From NCBI RefSeq assembly GCF_963924675.1, contig NC_089221.1, positions 140,534,263 through 140,598,262 on the forward strand: DNA of 64,000 nucleotides, read 5' to 3'. Positions 46,266-58,467 of the stretch are shown one piece after another. Made by a program: the position numbers and the translations under genes. This DNA is from Phocoena phocoena. Lineage: Eukaryota > Chordata > Mammalia > Artiodactyla > Phocoenidae. The notes beneath the pieces are model-generated. The model worked only from the letters and a program-made list of their open reading frames with translations. It ran no database searches and had not been told where the DNA came from. The first letter of the stretch is position 1. Each line of letters starts with the position of its first letter.

Positions 46266-46443
46266 TTTTTAATATTTATTTATTTGGCTGCTCGGGTCTT
46301 AGTTGCGGCATGTGGGATCTTTAGTTGCAGCATGTGGGATATTTTAGTTGCAGCATTGGGATCTAGTTCCCTGACCAGGGATCGAACCTGTGTCCCCTGC
46401 ATTGGGAGCGTGGAGTCTTAACCACTGGACCACCAGGGAAGTC
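46266..46443 (-). mobile_element. CHR-related tRNA-Glu SINE
   Basis: Reverse-oriented variant with repeated 'gttgcggcatgtgggatc' modules and a tRNA-like head (B-box GGTTCGATCCC in reverse). Target duplication CCTCCATACTGTTTT (46251-46265) versus CCTCTATACTGTTTT (46444-46458), 14 of 15 matching. Confidence 0.92.
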
Positions 46444-46752
46444 CCTCTATACTGTTTTGCTTTGTGTTAATTAGATATTTCTTAGTATAACACCTGAATT
46501 CCCTAAGGCTGCTGGTTTCCACAGCTATTCTCTTTGTTAGACCGTTGGTTTTCAAGGCTATTGCAGAGCTGGGTAGAGGGTGATGGAATAGGTTAGGAAT
46601 AGGTTACATTAAAACACCTCAAATCTCATTGTCCTTATGAGACTCAGATGTTTTCCTTGAATAAACACTCCTTGGATTGTTTTATGTCATTCTTTAATTT
46701 CCAGTGGTCTGAATAAGTTGATTTTGACAATTTTTGCTAGTGTTCCACTGTT

Positions 46753-46965
46753 GTTTTTTTGTTTTTTGTTTTGCTGTACGGGGGCCTCTCACTGCTGTGG
46801 CCTCTCCCGTTGTGGAGCACAGGCTCCGGACGCGCAGGCTCAGCGGCCATGGCTCACGGGCCCAGCCGCTCCATGGCCTGTGGGATCTTCCCGGACCAGG
46901 ACACGAACCCATGTCCCCTGCATTGGCAGGCGGACTCTCAACCACTGTGCCACCAGGGAAGCCCC
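46753..46965 (-). mobile_element. CHR short-form SINE
   Basis: Reverse-oriented full-length copy with a T-rich tail interrupted by G. Target duplication TCCACTGTT at 46744-46752 and 46966-46974. Confidence 0.95.
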
Positions 46966-47257
46966 TCCACTGTTTTTATAGAGTGGTTTTTCAGGTATCC
47001 TTTTCCCACCATTCCAAATTTCTAGAGATTTCTTGAAACCTTTTTTGTTCTTTCTTTTGACTGTATTTATTCTTTGAGTATATATTTAAAAAAAATAATA
47101 AATGTATGCTCTTTTTTCCTGAGCACAATAGACAAGATATTTTATCTCTCTGAGGATATTATTAATTTAAAATATTTTTTTTCACCCTATACGATCTCCA
47201 TTTTCTCTAATTGGCCTCAGTGTCTTCATTTTGTCCTCTCTTCAGACAACAATGGCA

Positions 47258-47490
47258 ACTGTAGTAGCAACCATTTATTAAACACTGACTCTGCACTAGT
47301 TCCTCTTCTAGTGCCTTACACATATTAACTTATTTAATACATACTAACTTATTTAATCTTCACTTTAACTATTGGAGATATCATTTTCTTAATTTTACAG
47401 GTAACAAAGCTGAGACATAAAGAAGGTAAATACTTGTACATAGTACAAAGTTGCAGAGTTGCAATTCAGGTATAGTCTGACTTTCACATC
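47258..47490 (-). repeat. MIR SINE relic
   Basis: Antisense MIR over about 230 bp: 'catttattaaacactgactctgcactagttcctcttctagtgccttacacatatt', 'cattttcttaattttacaggtaacaaagctgagacataaag' and 'ttgcagagttgcaattcaggtatag'. A short internal 'ttaacttatttaatacatac' duplication is present. Confidence 0.7.
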
Positions 47491-48762
47491 TTCTTTCTCA
47501 AATATTAGCCCATACTTGGGTCATCTGCTCATATGTACCAGTGGGGTTATGAATATTTTGAGCATATGTGTGAGGCTTGTTGACTATGGCGGTGTTATCT
47601 GTAGGGTAAATTGGGTACTTCTTGGCTTTTCTGATGGTTACTTTAGAATGTAGCCTTTTCTTGTCTACTAGTAAATTATCACTTGTCCATCAGCTTTCCA
47701 TCCTTCAAAATTTTTTTGTTTAGTTCTTACTTTTTTTCTTTTTACATTTGTGTGTTTATGCCTTAGGGAGGAAAAAGGTTTACTATATTTTAGAAGGGTT
47801 TTGGGAAGGACCAGAATTAATTGCATGTTTTCAATACACTGTCCTTTTAATCATTTTAAGCATACTTAAAAAAAAATGATCTCTGACAGTTTTATTTTCT
47901 GAAGTTTTGGGGTGGGGCATCTAGTTCTTCTTTTTATCTGCTGATCTATCATGAACATTAGATTTTTCCTCTTGAGCTCTATAATTTTGTTTTGCATGTA
48001 CATTATCAGTAGAGCTTTTTCCATGGGATTTTTATGCGGTTTGGGCTGAGTCTTTCTCTACTGAGGTAAATTTCTCCTTTTCTCCTGCCAGGTGTTCCAG
48101 GATAACTTTTTATGTTAATTTCTTGCCTTAGGAATACAGGACCCTGCAAAGACAGTATAAAATAAACCCAAACTCATGGGAAGAAAGGCTTCAGGTTAAG
48201 AATTTTCAGGGAAGGCTTCCCGCACTCCTCCTGCCTGGAATGTAGAACTGCATCTGCCTCTTTATTACCTTCCTGTGCCAGTGAGCATACAAAACACCAT
48301 TTAATTGAAAGTGCAGTCCTCTGAAGGTTCTGGATTAAGGGTGAAGGTCTCATTTTCAACTGTCTGTTTCACATAGGTCCCAGGTCTTATGTCCTATGTG
48401 TGCAGCTATTAAAATCGAAGACCCTGGGCTGAGACCAGACCAATCCCTTCCCCAATCACCAAACCAGGACAACTTGGTACCGTCTCACTGAGTTTCCTTC
48501 CATCTTCATTTTTGATTCCTGGGGATTTTCCTTAGTTTTAAGCTCAGACATGTATTTAAAAGGATACTTGTGATTTTTTAACCAGAATATCTATATATTT
48601 TATAACAGGAGGTATTCCGGTTATCTGATCTGATATTTTTGCTTGAAGCCCTAAAATTAACTTTTCTTGCTGAATTATTTCATGTATACTCCATAGATGT
48701 TATCCTTACATTGAAAGTATGTGTAATATTTTCCATGCCATTGGGGCTAAATCAAAGAATAT
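47491..48762. other. Mostly unique AT-rich sequence
   Basis: No repeat, exon or RNA gene is firmly recognised. Confidence 0.35.
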
Positions 48763-48870
48763 ATATTTTACTCAGCTTTATTGAGATATAATTGACATAT
48801 AACACTGTGTAAGTTTAAGGTGTCTAATGTGTTGATTTGATACAGTTATATACTTAAGAAAACTTAAAGG
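48763..48870 (-). mobile_element. Ancient L1 3'-end fragment
   Basis: 'tactcagctttattgagatataattgacatataacactgtgtaagtttaaggtgtctaatgtgttgatttgatac' is the antisense 3' terminus of an old L1. Confidence 0.7.
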
Positions 48871-49325
48871 GGTGTGATGGATTGTACTGTGGAAAACCTA
48901 TCAAATATATCCTCTGTCTCTTCGGAAAGCTTCACAACTGACAGAAGTTATAGAAGGAGGTAAATTTGGGCTTGCTATGAGGAAAACCTCTTGCTGACCA
49001 GAGGCAGCTGCACATGAAAAGATAGTCCACCTTACAAATGGTTGATGACTTTGTCCTTTTCTCATCATTGGGAGTGGTCAAACACAGGTAGACATTATCT
49101 TATCTGTAATAGTTAAGTTCTCAGACTCTAAATGTAGGTTTCAGTACTTGTGGTTACATTTAGGACCCACCCAGATAATCCAGGGTAACCTTTTACCATT
49201 TCAAGATCCTTAACTTAATCATATCTGTAAAATTCTTCTTTGCTATATAAGGTAACATTCACAGATTCCGGTGTTTAGGACAGGGTTATCTTTTGGGATC
49301 CATTATTCAGCTTACTACAGCAAGC
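48871..49325 (-). repeat. Possible LTR relic (weak)
   Basis: 49150-49325 ('aggacccacccagataatccag', 'cttaatcatatctgtaaaattcttctttgc', 'gatccattattcagcttactaca') resembles an antisense MaLR-type LTR. The left part is unrecognised. Confidence 0.38.
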
Positions 49326-50164
49326 TTTGTGGACGTCAAACAAATATCTTCATTGCCCTAATACCACTCTTTACAGTATCTTGGGCAAGTGTCCTCCAGC
49401 CTCCACTTGAGTAATGTGACTGTTAGGGAACTAATATCATTGACCATTAGTTTGTACTACAATAACCTTTAGCCCTTTCCTATTCTCAAGAATCTATGGT
49501 TTTGGAATTACTGTTTTCAAGTTACTTTTTCGGGAACTGATTTATATTTACTAACTTCCATTTGTACCATCTATTACAAAAAAGAATATGCTAATATGCT
49601 AAACTCAGGTGAATTTATCCCAATCCATGCCTGAATGGTTGAGGTTTTACAGTGACCTATCACATTTAAAATAAAGAAATATATTAATCAAAATTCTTAA
49701 GTTTGCAAGTGTTAAAAAATAACCAAGTGACTTAAGCAATGACAAGAATTTATTGGCTCACATACCAGAAAAGGCTTGGAATAGGTAGAGCGTCGGCAGG
49801 ATCTGGGGCTCAAATGGTGACTTGTTTGCTTAGGACTTGGTCTCTTCATCTCTGAGTTCTGGTTCTTTTTGATTGATTGTATTCAGCCAGCTAATACTTA
49901 GATGGCTAGATTATCACCAGGATGACCCAAGCAACCTTGATATCTTCTTAGACCTCAGTGGAAGAAGCTCCATTTTTTCAACTGTTTTTAGAATTTGCAT
50001 TTATTGGGCTGGCCAAGGTCATAAGCCCAACCTTGGATCATGTCAGACCCATTGAAACTGCAGGGACATAGGGTAAGGAGTGATGGTTCTCCTTTAAAAT
50101 ATTAAAAAGCCACTATCAGAAAAAGGGACATATTTGTTGGTCAGGCCACAATAACAGATGCAAT
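49326..50164. other. Unique sequence, nothing recognised
   Basis: No repeat, exon or RNA gene is recognised. Confidence 0.4.
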
Positions 50165-50205
50165 ACGCAAAACATTACATGTAATATGCAAAACATTACA
50201 TATGC
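50165..50205. repeat. 21-bp imperfect tandem duplication
   Basis: GCAAAACATTACAT occurs at 50167 and again at 50188, period 21. The second copy makes an octamer-like ATGCAAAA. Confidence 0.85.
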
Positions 50206-51261
50206 TATATGTAATCATAGTTTCAGCTCCAAGTTTAGCCGGAGGCTTATGGAGTCAATCCCGTTGCTTTTAAAGCCGTGCATCAGGCTCTGGGTACCTT
50301 TATGTTTGTTTACATATTTAGATAAAATTTGCCAGATGGGACAAATCCATCGGTGCTGCCTAGCCAGTAAGCTGGCTTGGTGGAAGTGATCAGAGAATGT
50401 GGGTAAATTCATCTTTGAACAAATGAATTAAATATGCACAGTAAATGGTTTGATGCACAGCAGGAAATTGCTGCCTAATCGTTGGGGAAGAAAGCAAAGC
50501 CAGCAGAGCAGCAAGCCTCACGCAGTCACTCCTGTGGTAGGGTCTGAGAGGTGGCCATAGCCAGGAGGCTAGCAGAGTGCTTTGTAGCACAGCGCTCATC
50601 TGAGTGTGCAATATGTTACCTACAGCTGGATCTGGCATAATCATCCCTGACTAATGGGAGGCGAGAGGAGGGGGTTCAAGCGCTGAATAAATAAATTACT
50701 TAATTACATATTATCAGAGAGAAGAACAGATGGTCAACTTAGCCCATCTCCTGATGCCTTTGGCTTTGGAACGAAGAATAGATCCTCAGAGACTGTAGCA
50801 GGTTGGGCTCTTGATCCTGTATATCCGTTGGTCCTACCAGAGGCTCATGGTCTTCAGGAATAAACAGGCTCATTTCTCCAAGGCTGAAAGGCACTGGGTG
50901 CTCTGGTGCCCACTCTAAGCTGAAGCTGGACAGGCCTAAGCAGGTCGGCATTTTCCACTCTGTTAATTTTGGCACCGGATGGAGGTGGAAATGGATTTCA
51001 TTTCCTGCAAAATGGTTGAAAAGTGATTTTCAAATGAGGATCTAATCAAATGTGAAAGGGGTAGTTGAGCATTTACTTAATGTGCTCAGGAGCATCTCCT
51101 ATCACTGCAGACCGTATGCTCGTTTTCCTCAGCTTTGGATGTCCCCATGGAGAATCCACTTCTTCTTCTGAGTACTGGTTGCTCTGGTGTTAGAGGGAAG
51201 TATAGCTGGGGTTGTATTTTGGAAGCACCATGTTTGTTTTCAGATGATTCTGTTTGGTATG
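50206..51261. other. Unique sequence; possible conserved non-coding DNA
   Basis: No repeat recognised. 50410-50740 is mixed and non-repetitive (for example GCAATATGTTACCTACAGCTGG), looking like conserved non-coding DNA by composition only. Confidence 0.33.
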
Positions 51262-51445
51262 GTAGGATCTGCAGAGCACTTGTTCCCAAATGCTGGTCTG
51301 GGGATGTGGTTGCAGCAGAATCACCTGGGTTGTTTATTAAAGGTACGTGTTCTTTAGCTCCAGGCATAGAGATTCTGTTTCACTCAGTTTGGGGTAGGAT
51401 CTGGGAATCTATGTTTCTAAAAAGCTCAACAAATGATTATGAAGC
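51262..51445 (+). mobile_element. hAT relic, MER20-like
   Basis: 'caaatgctggtctggggatgtggttgcagcagaatcacctgggttgtttattaaagg', 'gagattctgtttcactcagtttggggtaggatctggg' and 'atctatgtttctaaaaagctc' match the body of the non-autonomous hAT element I know as MER20. Degraded termini. Confidence 0.6.
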
Positions 51446-51479
51446 AAGTGTGGAGATCACTGTGTATCAGTTGAGGGGC

Positions 51480-52575
51480 AGGAAACAGACAGTAAATTCA
51501 AAAGGGTTATTAAAGAGATTTTAATAATGAGTTATTTACAAAAGTGTGGGCAAGTTTATTTTTTTTTGTTATATTTAATGTTTAGCATTTTTATTTTTAT
51601 TTTTTTTTTACATCTTTATTGGAGTATAATTGCTTTACAATGGTGTGTTAGTTTCTGCTTTATAACAAAGTGAATCAGTTATACATATACATATGTTCCC
51701 ACATCTCTTCCCTCTTGCGTCTCCCTCCCTCCTACCCTCCCTATCACCCCTCCAGGCAGTCACAAAGCACTGAGCTGATCTCCCTGTGCTATGCGGCTGC
51801 TTCCCACTAGCTATCTACCTTACGTTTTGTAGTGTATATATGTCCATGCCTCTCTCTCGCTTTGTCACAGCTTACCCTTCCCCCTCCCCATATCCTCAAG
51901 TCCGTTCTCTAGTAGGTCTGTGTCTTTGTTCCTGTCTTACCCCTAGGTTCTTCATAACATTTTTTTTCTTAAATTCCATATATATGTGTTAGCATACGGT
52001 ATTTGTCTTTCTCTTTCTGACTTACCTCACTCTGTATGACAGACTCTAGGTCTATCCACCTCATTACAAATAGCTCAATTTCATTTCTTTTTATGGCTGA
52101 GTAATATTCCATTGTATATATGTGCCACATCTTCTTTATCCATTCATCCGGTGATGAACGCTTAGGTTGTTTCCATCTCCGGGCTATTGTAAATAGAGCT
52201 GCAATGAACATTTTGGTACATGTCTCACAAAAGTGTGGGCAAGTTTAAAGGAAACTATTAAGGGATGATGGGCCCCCACAGCTAGCAATAGCAGGAAACA
52301 GGTGCAAAGGGCAGGAGTAGTTATCAGAACTTGTTCAGACTTAGAGGACTTCTGGACAAGAACTGTGGACCAACCCGTGGTCCAGCAGAGAGAAAAATCT
52401 TTTTCTCCTTTTGCTCTTTGATCTCAATCTGGTGCTTTCCATTGGCTAAATCCAAAGGGCCAGGGAGTCCAGATGACATAGCCAATAAAAATCAGACTCC
52501 TGAGATGCAAAGCAGGATGAAGAAGGCTGGAGAGTGGACCTAGAGGGGCAAACAGAGAATATCTACCATGCGTTG
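51480..52575 (+). repeat. Ancient interspersed repeat split by L1
   Basis: The left part 51480-51558 and right part 52227-52575 form one unit once the L1 is removed. 'ccaaagggccagggagtccagatgacatagcc' and 'agcaggatgaagaaggctggagagtggacctagaggggcaaac' read as an old mammalian repeat that I recognise in pattern but cannot classify. Confidence 0.45.
51559..52226 (-). mobile_element. L1 retrotransposon, 5'-truncated
   Basis: Reverse-oriented, about 670 bp: 3'UTR plus ORF2 C-terminal remnant (VSQKEKDKYRMLTHIYGI followed by a stop, near 51965-52020, which is the natural ORF2 end). A perfect 21-bp target duplication lies at 51538-51558 and 52227-52247. Confidence 0.97.
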
Positions 52576-52907
52576 GTATAGATAACATTTTCTAGTCACA
52601 CATTTGTGTGCTAGGTTGTGGATGGCAAATGTATGGATCTATTTTGTTCTGCAGACATATTTCTTTTCTCAGTGTAAAATTGCCTCTACAATTTCATCAT
52701 AGAGTCTAGAAACTCTGAAAGAGCATGGGTGACATCTTTAGAATTATCTTCCTCTGTCCCGCCCGCGGTTCAGTCCGTTCACATTCTGTCTCTCGAAAAG
52801 GCTACGAGAAGAATATTTTGGAAGATCACAGTTGTCTGCCTGGTTGTCAACTTTAAATTTGGCAATATACCTATAGTATACTTTATCCTCTCTTATTCAG
52901 TAATTGT
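52576..52907. other. Unique sequence, nothing recognised
   Basis: No repeat, exon or RNA gene is recognised. Confidence 0.4.
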
Positions 52908-52921
52908 GGGCCTATCATTCT

Positions 52922-53031
52922 GATTTTTATTATTTATTTATTTTGACTGAGCAGCATGTGGGATCTTAGTTCCCCATGCCCGCTGTATTGGAAGTGCGGA
53001 GTCTCAACCACTGGACAGCCAGGGAAGCCCC
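52922..53031 (-). mobile_element. CHR-related SINE, internally deleted
   Basis: Reverse-oriented, about 110 bp: T/A-rich tail, 'gcatgtgggatcttagttcccc', and the head 'accactggacagccagggaagcccc'. The B-box region is lost. A perfect 14-bp target duplication GGGCCTATCATTCT (52908-52921, 53032-53045) brackets it. Confidence 0.93.
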
Positions 53032-53045
53032 GGGCCTATCATTCT

Positions 53046-53569
53046 ATATTCTATGAATTTACTTATATTTTCCATGAAGCTATTTTTATTTGTAACGAAT
53101 GTGCTGACTATTCAGGCTGACTGTTCTAAACATAGCTCCTTAAAGAAGCCACATTGCTATACCTCCTAAAAGACTGAATTCAGCCATGTTGCTTGGTTTT
53201 GATTTTATGTTCTATATTTCGTTCACTGTATTTAAAGCATACTCTGAATGGTCACTTGTAATTAGAACTCCACATCAGAAGGATTGGAATAATTTTGATT
53301 TTAGTATGTTGCCTGTGGAAATTTGAGCACATCTTAAAATATAGCACAAAAAGAAAATTTATAGAAATTGTCCATGAGACCCCTGGAGATTTATTTGTGG
53401 CTTCCGTTTTAAGTCTCCAGCTCCCTCCCCCAGTGAAGAAGTTTTTGGCATTTAGAGTCCCCCTTGATGATAAAAACTAACAGCTCAAAGACAGAGGCTT
53501 TCATTACAGCTATTCATTAGGACACCTGTGCTTGGTTAAGAGGACAATCGCTAGTCTCACCCCAAGGAA
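53046..53569. other. Unique sequence, nothing recognised
   Basis: No repeat, exon or RNA gene is recognised. Confidence 0.4.
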
Positions 53570-54475
53570 GTAATATGTATACTGATTGCTGGCATCTCTT
53601 AGCACCTACTGCCTCCTGGCACTTTACCTGCAACTCGCTTATTCCAGTTGCTCAGGCAGGAACCTTGGAGTAAACTTTGATTCTTTATTTTTCTTTATGC
53701 TCCACCTAAATCTACCAGAATGTCCTGTTGTCTTTATTTTAAAAACATATTCAGAATCTGACCAGTTCTCACCACCTGCACTGAAGTGCAGTGGTTCAAG
53801 TCACCATCCTCTCTCACTCAGATTATTGTGGTCAACTCCTAATTTCTCTACCTGCTTCTTTTTCTTCTCCCAGCCATCTTTTCTCTACAGAGCAAACAGA
53901 GAAAGCCTTATGAAAGGTCATGTCATGTAGCTCCTCTGTTCAAAACCCTCTGATGGCTCCCATCTCACTCAGTAAAAGCCAAAGCCATCACCAAAGCTTA
54001 TAAGGCTTCGCATTATCTTTTCTTCTGCTCTCTCTCTGACCTCATCTCCTTTCACTCTCCCCTTCTCTCATTGTAATCCAGCCACAGGCCGCTCCTGCTG
54101 CCGAGCCTTTGTACGTGTCACTCCTTCTGTCTAAAATGTTCTTCCTCCCGTTATCTTCCTGGTTTACTCGCTCATTTCATTCAAGTCTCTTAAAATATGA
54201 CCCTGTAAGAGAGGCCTTTGCTGATCACCATATACAGAGTGCCCACCATCACTCTGTTTTCACTGCAACTCCGTTATTTTTCTTTATAGGACATATCACC
54301 ATCTGACATATTTACCTGTTTGTCTCTTCCCCACAAGAATGAAAGCTTCTCGAGGGCTGAGACTGTTGAGTTTAGGGCTGTATCTCTGGCATCTATTTTA
54401 GTACATGGCACATAGTTGGTGCTCATCAAATATTGGTTAAATGAACGAGCAGATAAATGAATAAATAAGTTGGTC
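53570..54475 (+). mobile_element. Long L2 LINE 3' fragment
   Basis: About 900 bp of sense L2: 'caccatcctctctcactcagattattgtgg', 'ctgatggctcccatctcactcag', 'ccacaggccgctcctgctgccgagcctttgtacgtg', 'agaatgaaagcttctcgagggctgagactg' and an end 'gtgctcatcaaatattggttaaatgaacgagc'. No open frame. The longest ancient repeat in the window. Confidence 0.8.
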
Positions 54476-54660
54476 TTAAGAAGTACATTGTCTAGCATTT
54501 AGCAAAAATAACTCGGCAATTTTCCATTTTAAGTAATATTTTATTGAGTACTTATCTGATACTTCACTAAGCATTTTATCAGTCATATTGCCAATGACGG
54601 ATGCTTTGGTTTATAGACAAGGAGGGGGATATACATATCCTATATACACACTTACATAAA

Positions 54661-54760
54661 ATAAATATATGCGTGCATATATTACATGTGAATGTGTCTG
54701 TGAATATATGTATGAATGTATGTGTTTGTGTGTGTATGTGTTCATTAGTGTGTTCGTGTA
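54661..54760. repeat. TG/TATG-rich simple repeat
   Basis: Imperfect TATG and TG units alternate over about 100 nt. Confidence 0.85.
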
Positions 54761-54765
54761 TAAAA

Positions 54766-56405
54766 TTTTTTTGGCCCAGGTAGGAGTTGCCTTCCTATTC
54801 AATGTCTCACTGGAAAAGTCTTCATCTTCTGCCCTAGGAGGCAGTGCCAGAGGCAGGACATCAAAGGAGGTGACAGTGGGGACCTGCGCAGTATTGGAGA
54901 GACCTGACTGTGGAGTGGATGGGAAATTTATGAAAGGACTGAACAGTATTCCTCATGGGCTTTGTGAACCTGGGGTTACTAACTGCCAGTGGAATAGGGT
55001 ATAACAAAGATAATGGCCCTTAGTAGGAGTTCAGCCCTCTATTCCTACCTTGGGAGCAGTAGCCTAATAAACCTGAGTGGTCAACATTTATGGTACTCTT
55101 CGCTCTCTTCCAGGACCCTTTGAAACATATATTTTTTGAGTTTAGTTTTTGCCTGAAAAATCTGCATCCCATTTGAATGAAATTGAATAAGTTTCAGGGC
55201 CCAAGCAGCATGTCTTCCATCTGAAGCAAAATGGAGATGAATTTCTATTAGATGTTCCCATTATAATCTGTTTCTACCTGTAGTTTTCATCAAAAATTGC
55301 TAGGAAGTACCACGTAATGTATGATCAAGATTTTCCCACTGGCAGCAGTGTCCCATTATCTTAGTAAAGAAGCACAAAATAATTAGTCTGTTGCATATAG
55401 ATAGCAGCTTCTTACAGCGAGTGACTTTAATTGTGGTGAGTAATATATATGGAGTTTGAAGCATTATATATTTCCCTCCCAAGAAGACACCAGTTACTAA
55501 TTCAGTTGACAAACTAATAATGTTTCAGAAGATTTAATGCAAACTGAACATCATAGTCAATAGCCACTGTAAAATGTCCACTTTATGGCCTTATTTTTGC
55601 CTGAGCTTAATTTATGATAATTTGGTGGTTGCATATAGCCTGAAAGTGTGCTCTTGGCTTGAGAATTAGTACTTGGGTATTGCATAAATCATGGCTGAAT
55701 GTGTCGGCTTCCTCTAATGCTCTTCTCTCTACTACAATTGGAATCCTTCTCGTCTTGTCATTTCCCTTGCCTCATTCATACCTGCGAATTCACGGGGCTC
55801 TGAGAGCTCAGTATTTAGAGGACCACTTCCTCATAGAGTAGCATCTTCCAAATGCCAGGTAGAGTGCTTCCAGGCTTCAGAGGGGGAAAATTCAGCAATT
55901 CTTTTTATGAGATGGAGTATTTGTACCAACCCACTTTAAGTGCTTTAAAAGAAAATGTAATTCCCCCACCCCACCCTCCCATTTGCCCCTAAACTCTGTG
56001 CTAATATAAAAGGTAAGATTTAAAAGTATATTATCTGAATGGTTTCTTTTCAGGACAGGTTTATATTGGTTGTTTTTTTAAATTAATTTGAAAAATAGGA
56101 CAAGTAAGCTAGCATGTTCTAGGCTGACAGGTAATCTACCTGTGGACCTAAATATGTAATATGAATCCACTAACTATGCTGTAGGATTTAGTTTAGGTGA
56201 CTGGTCTTCAAAGAAATACATGAGATATTTCAGAATTAATGAGATAATTGCCTACCTTCTACTGCTCTTTATACTCATCTACAAAGATTTAAAATTTTTA
56301 GTTGTGATTAGTCATTTTCAGAAGTGATTAAAATTTTAAATAAACAAATATCATACATCTAATTGTGGACAACTGTACTCTAAATGTTGTGGGAAACCAT
56401 GTTTT
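54766..56405. other. Unique sequence, nothing recognised
   Basis: About 1.6 kb with no recognised repeat, exon or RNA gene. A pyrimidine-free C-poor stretch near 55960 is simple 'ccccaccccaccctccc'-type sequence. Confidence 0.38.
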
Positions 56406-56421
56406 AAAATTTAGGTTATTC

Positions 56422-56541
56422 CGAGGAACTTCCCAGGTGGTCCAGCATTTAAGACTATGTGCTTCCACTGCAGGGGGCGAGGGTTCGATCCCTGCTGGGG
56501 GAACTAGATCCTGCATACCGTGCAGTGTGGCAAAAAAAAAA
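56422..56541 (+). mobile_element. CHR-related tRNA-Glu SINE
   Basis: Short sense copy: 'aacttcccaggtggtccagcatttaagac', B-box GGTTCGATCCC and a 13-A tail. A perfect 16-bp target duplication AAAATTTAGGTTATTC lies at 56406-56421 and 56542-56557. Confidence 0.95.
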
Positions 56542-56939
56542 AAAATTTAGGTTATTCTCTTGAACACCCCCAAATCATAATTCACATGTTACCATCTATT
56601 TTTCAGTTGTATAACAATGTTCTTCTACATCAGTTATGCAACTGTCTTCCTTTACTTATGTATGTTATAATCATAATAGCTAACATGAATATAGACTGTA
56701 CAGAACTTTTATGTGCATTATTGCTTTTAGTCCACATATCAACTCCATGTTTTTGGCATTCTTATTCATAATTTAAATGTAGAAGAAGCAAATTTAAAAT
56801 GTATTTAAAATTATAATATTTTTCTAATTATAAAATAATAAATATTTATTGTAAGGAATCTGAAGTGCCAAAAGTAGATGTAAATAAGACTGACCAAAGA
56901 ATAGAAAAGATAAAAATTACAGATAAAAATATCTGTACA

Positions 56940-57142
56940 GGGGCTTCCCTGGTGGCACAGTGGTTGAGCGTCCGCCTGCCGATGCAGGGGACACGGGTTC
57001 GTGTCCCGGTCTGGGAGGAGCCCACGTGCCGCGGAGCGGCTGGGCCCGTGAGCCATGGCCGCTGAGCCTGCGCGTCCGGAGCCTGTGCTCTGCGACGGGA
57101 GAGGCCACAGCAGTGAGAGGCCCGTGTACCGCAAAAAAAAAA
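56940..57142 (+). mobile_element. CHR short-form SINE
   Basis: Full-length sense copy with A-box-like TGGCACAGTGG (56953-56963) and B-box GGTTCGTGTCC (56996-57006) of the RNA polymerase III promoter. A perfect 15-bp target duplication AAAAATATCTGTACA lies at 56925-56939 and 57143-57157, inside the older L1. Confidence 0.97.
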
Positions 57143-58119
57143 AAAAATATCTGTACAAATATCAGAAATAAAATAAGTGGATATCACTACAGAGTGTGCA
57201 GAATTAAGAGGATAATAAAGAAATCCTACAAAACACTCTATGCATGTGAACTTGACTTTCAGCAATAGATAAAAAGTACTAATTCCTTAAAAAATTTAAA
57301 TTATTAAACTCACTGAAGATAAAATAGGTAACAGGGTTAGTCTTATTACTATTAAAAAACTGAGTACATAGTTTAAAATCTTTTGTAAAAGAAATCTACA
57401 GGCCCAGGTGGTTTCACTGGTGAATTCTAACAAACACTTAAAGAATTAACACAAATTCTATATAATTTCTTCCAGAGAATAGAAGAGGACGGGATACTTC
57501 CCAACTCATTTTATGAAGCCAGCATTGTCCTGATATAAAAACAAGACAAAGACATCACAAGGGAAGAAAACTACAAAACAATAAGACAATCTATCTCATG
57601 TGTATCACTGTAAAAATTTTCTATAAAATATTAGCAAATTCAATCCAACAATGCATAAAAGGAATAATATAACATGACCAAGCAGGTTTTATTCTGGAAA
57701 TGTAAAGCTGGCTTAGTATCTAAAAATCAATCAAAGTAATCTACTGAGTTAACACTTTTAAAGAAGAAAAACCATATGATCATATCAACCAACACACACA
57801 CAAAAAATTGCCAAAATTCAACGTCTATTTCTTATAGTGACTCTCAAAAAACTAGAAATAGAAGGGCATTTCCTTAACCTAATAAAGAGTATTTGTAAAA
57901 AAGCCATCGCCAAAATCATTTAATGGTGAGAGACTGAATGCTTTTCCCAGGAAGATGAGTAACAAGGAAAGGATACCTTATCTCACCACTCCCATTCAAT
58001 ACTCTACTAAAAGGCCTAGCCAATGTAATAAACAACAAAAAGAAAGAAACGACATGAATTGAAAAGAAATAAAATTGTCCCTATTTGCAGACATGATTTT
58101 CTACATAGAAAAGCCAAGG

Positions 58120-58335
58120 TGGGCTTCCCTGGTGGCGCAGTGGTTGAGAGTCCGCCTGCCGATGCAGGGGACACAGTTTGTGCCCCGGTCTGGGAAGATC
58201 CCACATGCCACGGAGCGGCTGGGCCCATGAGCCATGGCCACTGAGCCTGCGCATGCGAAGCCTGTGCTCCGCGACGGGAGAGGCCACAACAGTGAGAGGC
58301 CCGCGTACCACAAAAAAAATAAATAAATAAAAAAA
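58120..58335 (+). mobile_element. CHR short-form SINE
   Basis: Full-length sense copy with an AAAT-type tail. The B-box region has lost bases ('acacagtttgtgccccgg'). Target duplication GAAAAGCCAAGG at 58108-58119 and 58336-58347, inside the older L1. Confidence 0.97.
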
Positions 58336-58359
58336 GAAAAGCCAAGGAATTTACAAATA

Positions 58360-58398
58360 ACAGCAGCAGCAGCAGCAACAACAACAACAAAAACAAAC
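58360..58398. repeat. (CAG)n/(CAA)n microsatellite
   Basis: Five CAG units followed by CAA units, grown within the ancient L1. Confidence 0.95.
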
Positions 58399-58467
58399 CA
58401 ACTAAATCAAACTGAATAAAAAACTCGTAGAACTAATAGGTGAATTTTACAAGGTTGCAGTCTACTA

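Larger units (their letters stand above)
56870..58467 (+). mobile_element. Ancient L1 ORF2 relic, sense
   Basis: Plus-strand old L1 ORF2 from before to within the reverse transcriptase region: 'aataagactgaccaaagaatagaaaag', 'caggcccaggtggtttcactggtgaattctaacaaac', 'catgaccaagcaggttttattctgg' and 'cctagccaatgtaataaac', ending 'gaattttacaaggttgcag'. Many stops and frameshifts. Two CHR SINEs are nested in it. Confidence 0.87.

Noticed and set aside
56953..57006. tRNA gene-like A and B boxes
   Set aside because: They are the polymerase III promoter of a CHR SINE. The sequence does not fold into a complete tRNA, and the same pattern recurs in every copy.
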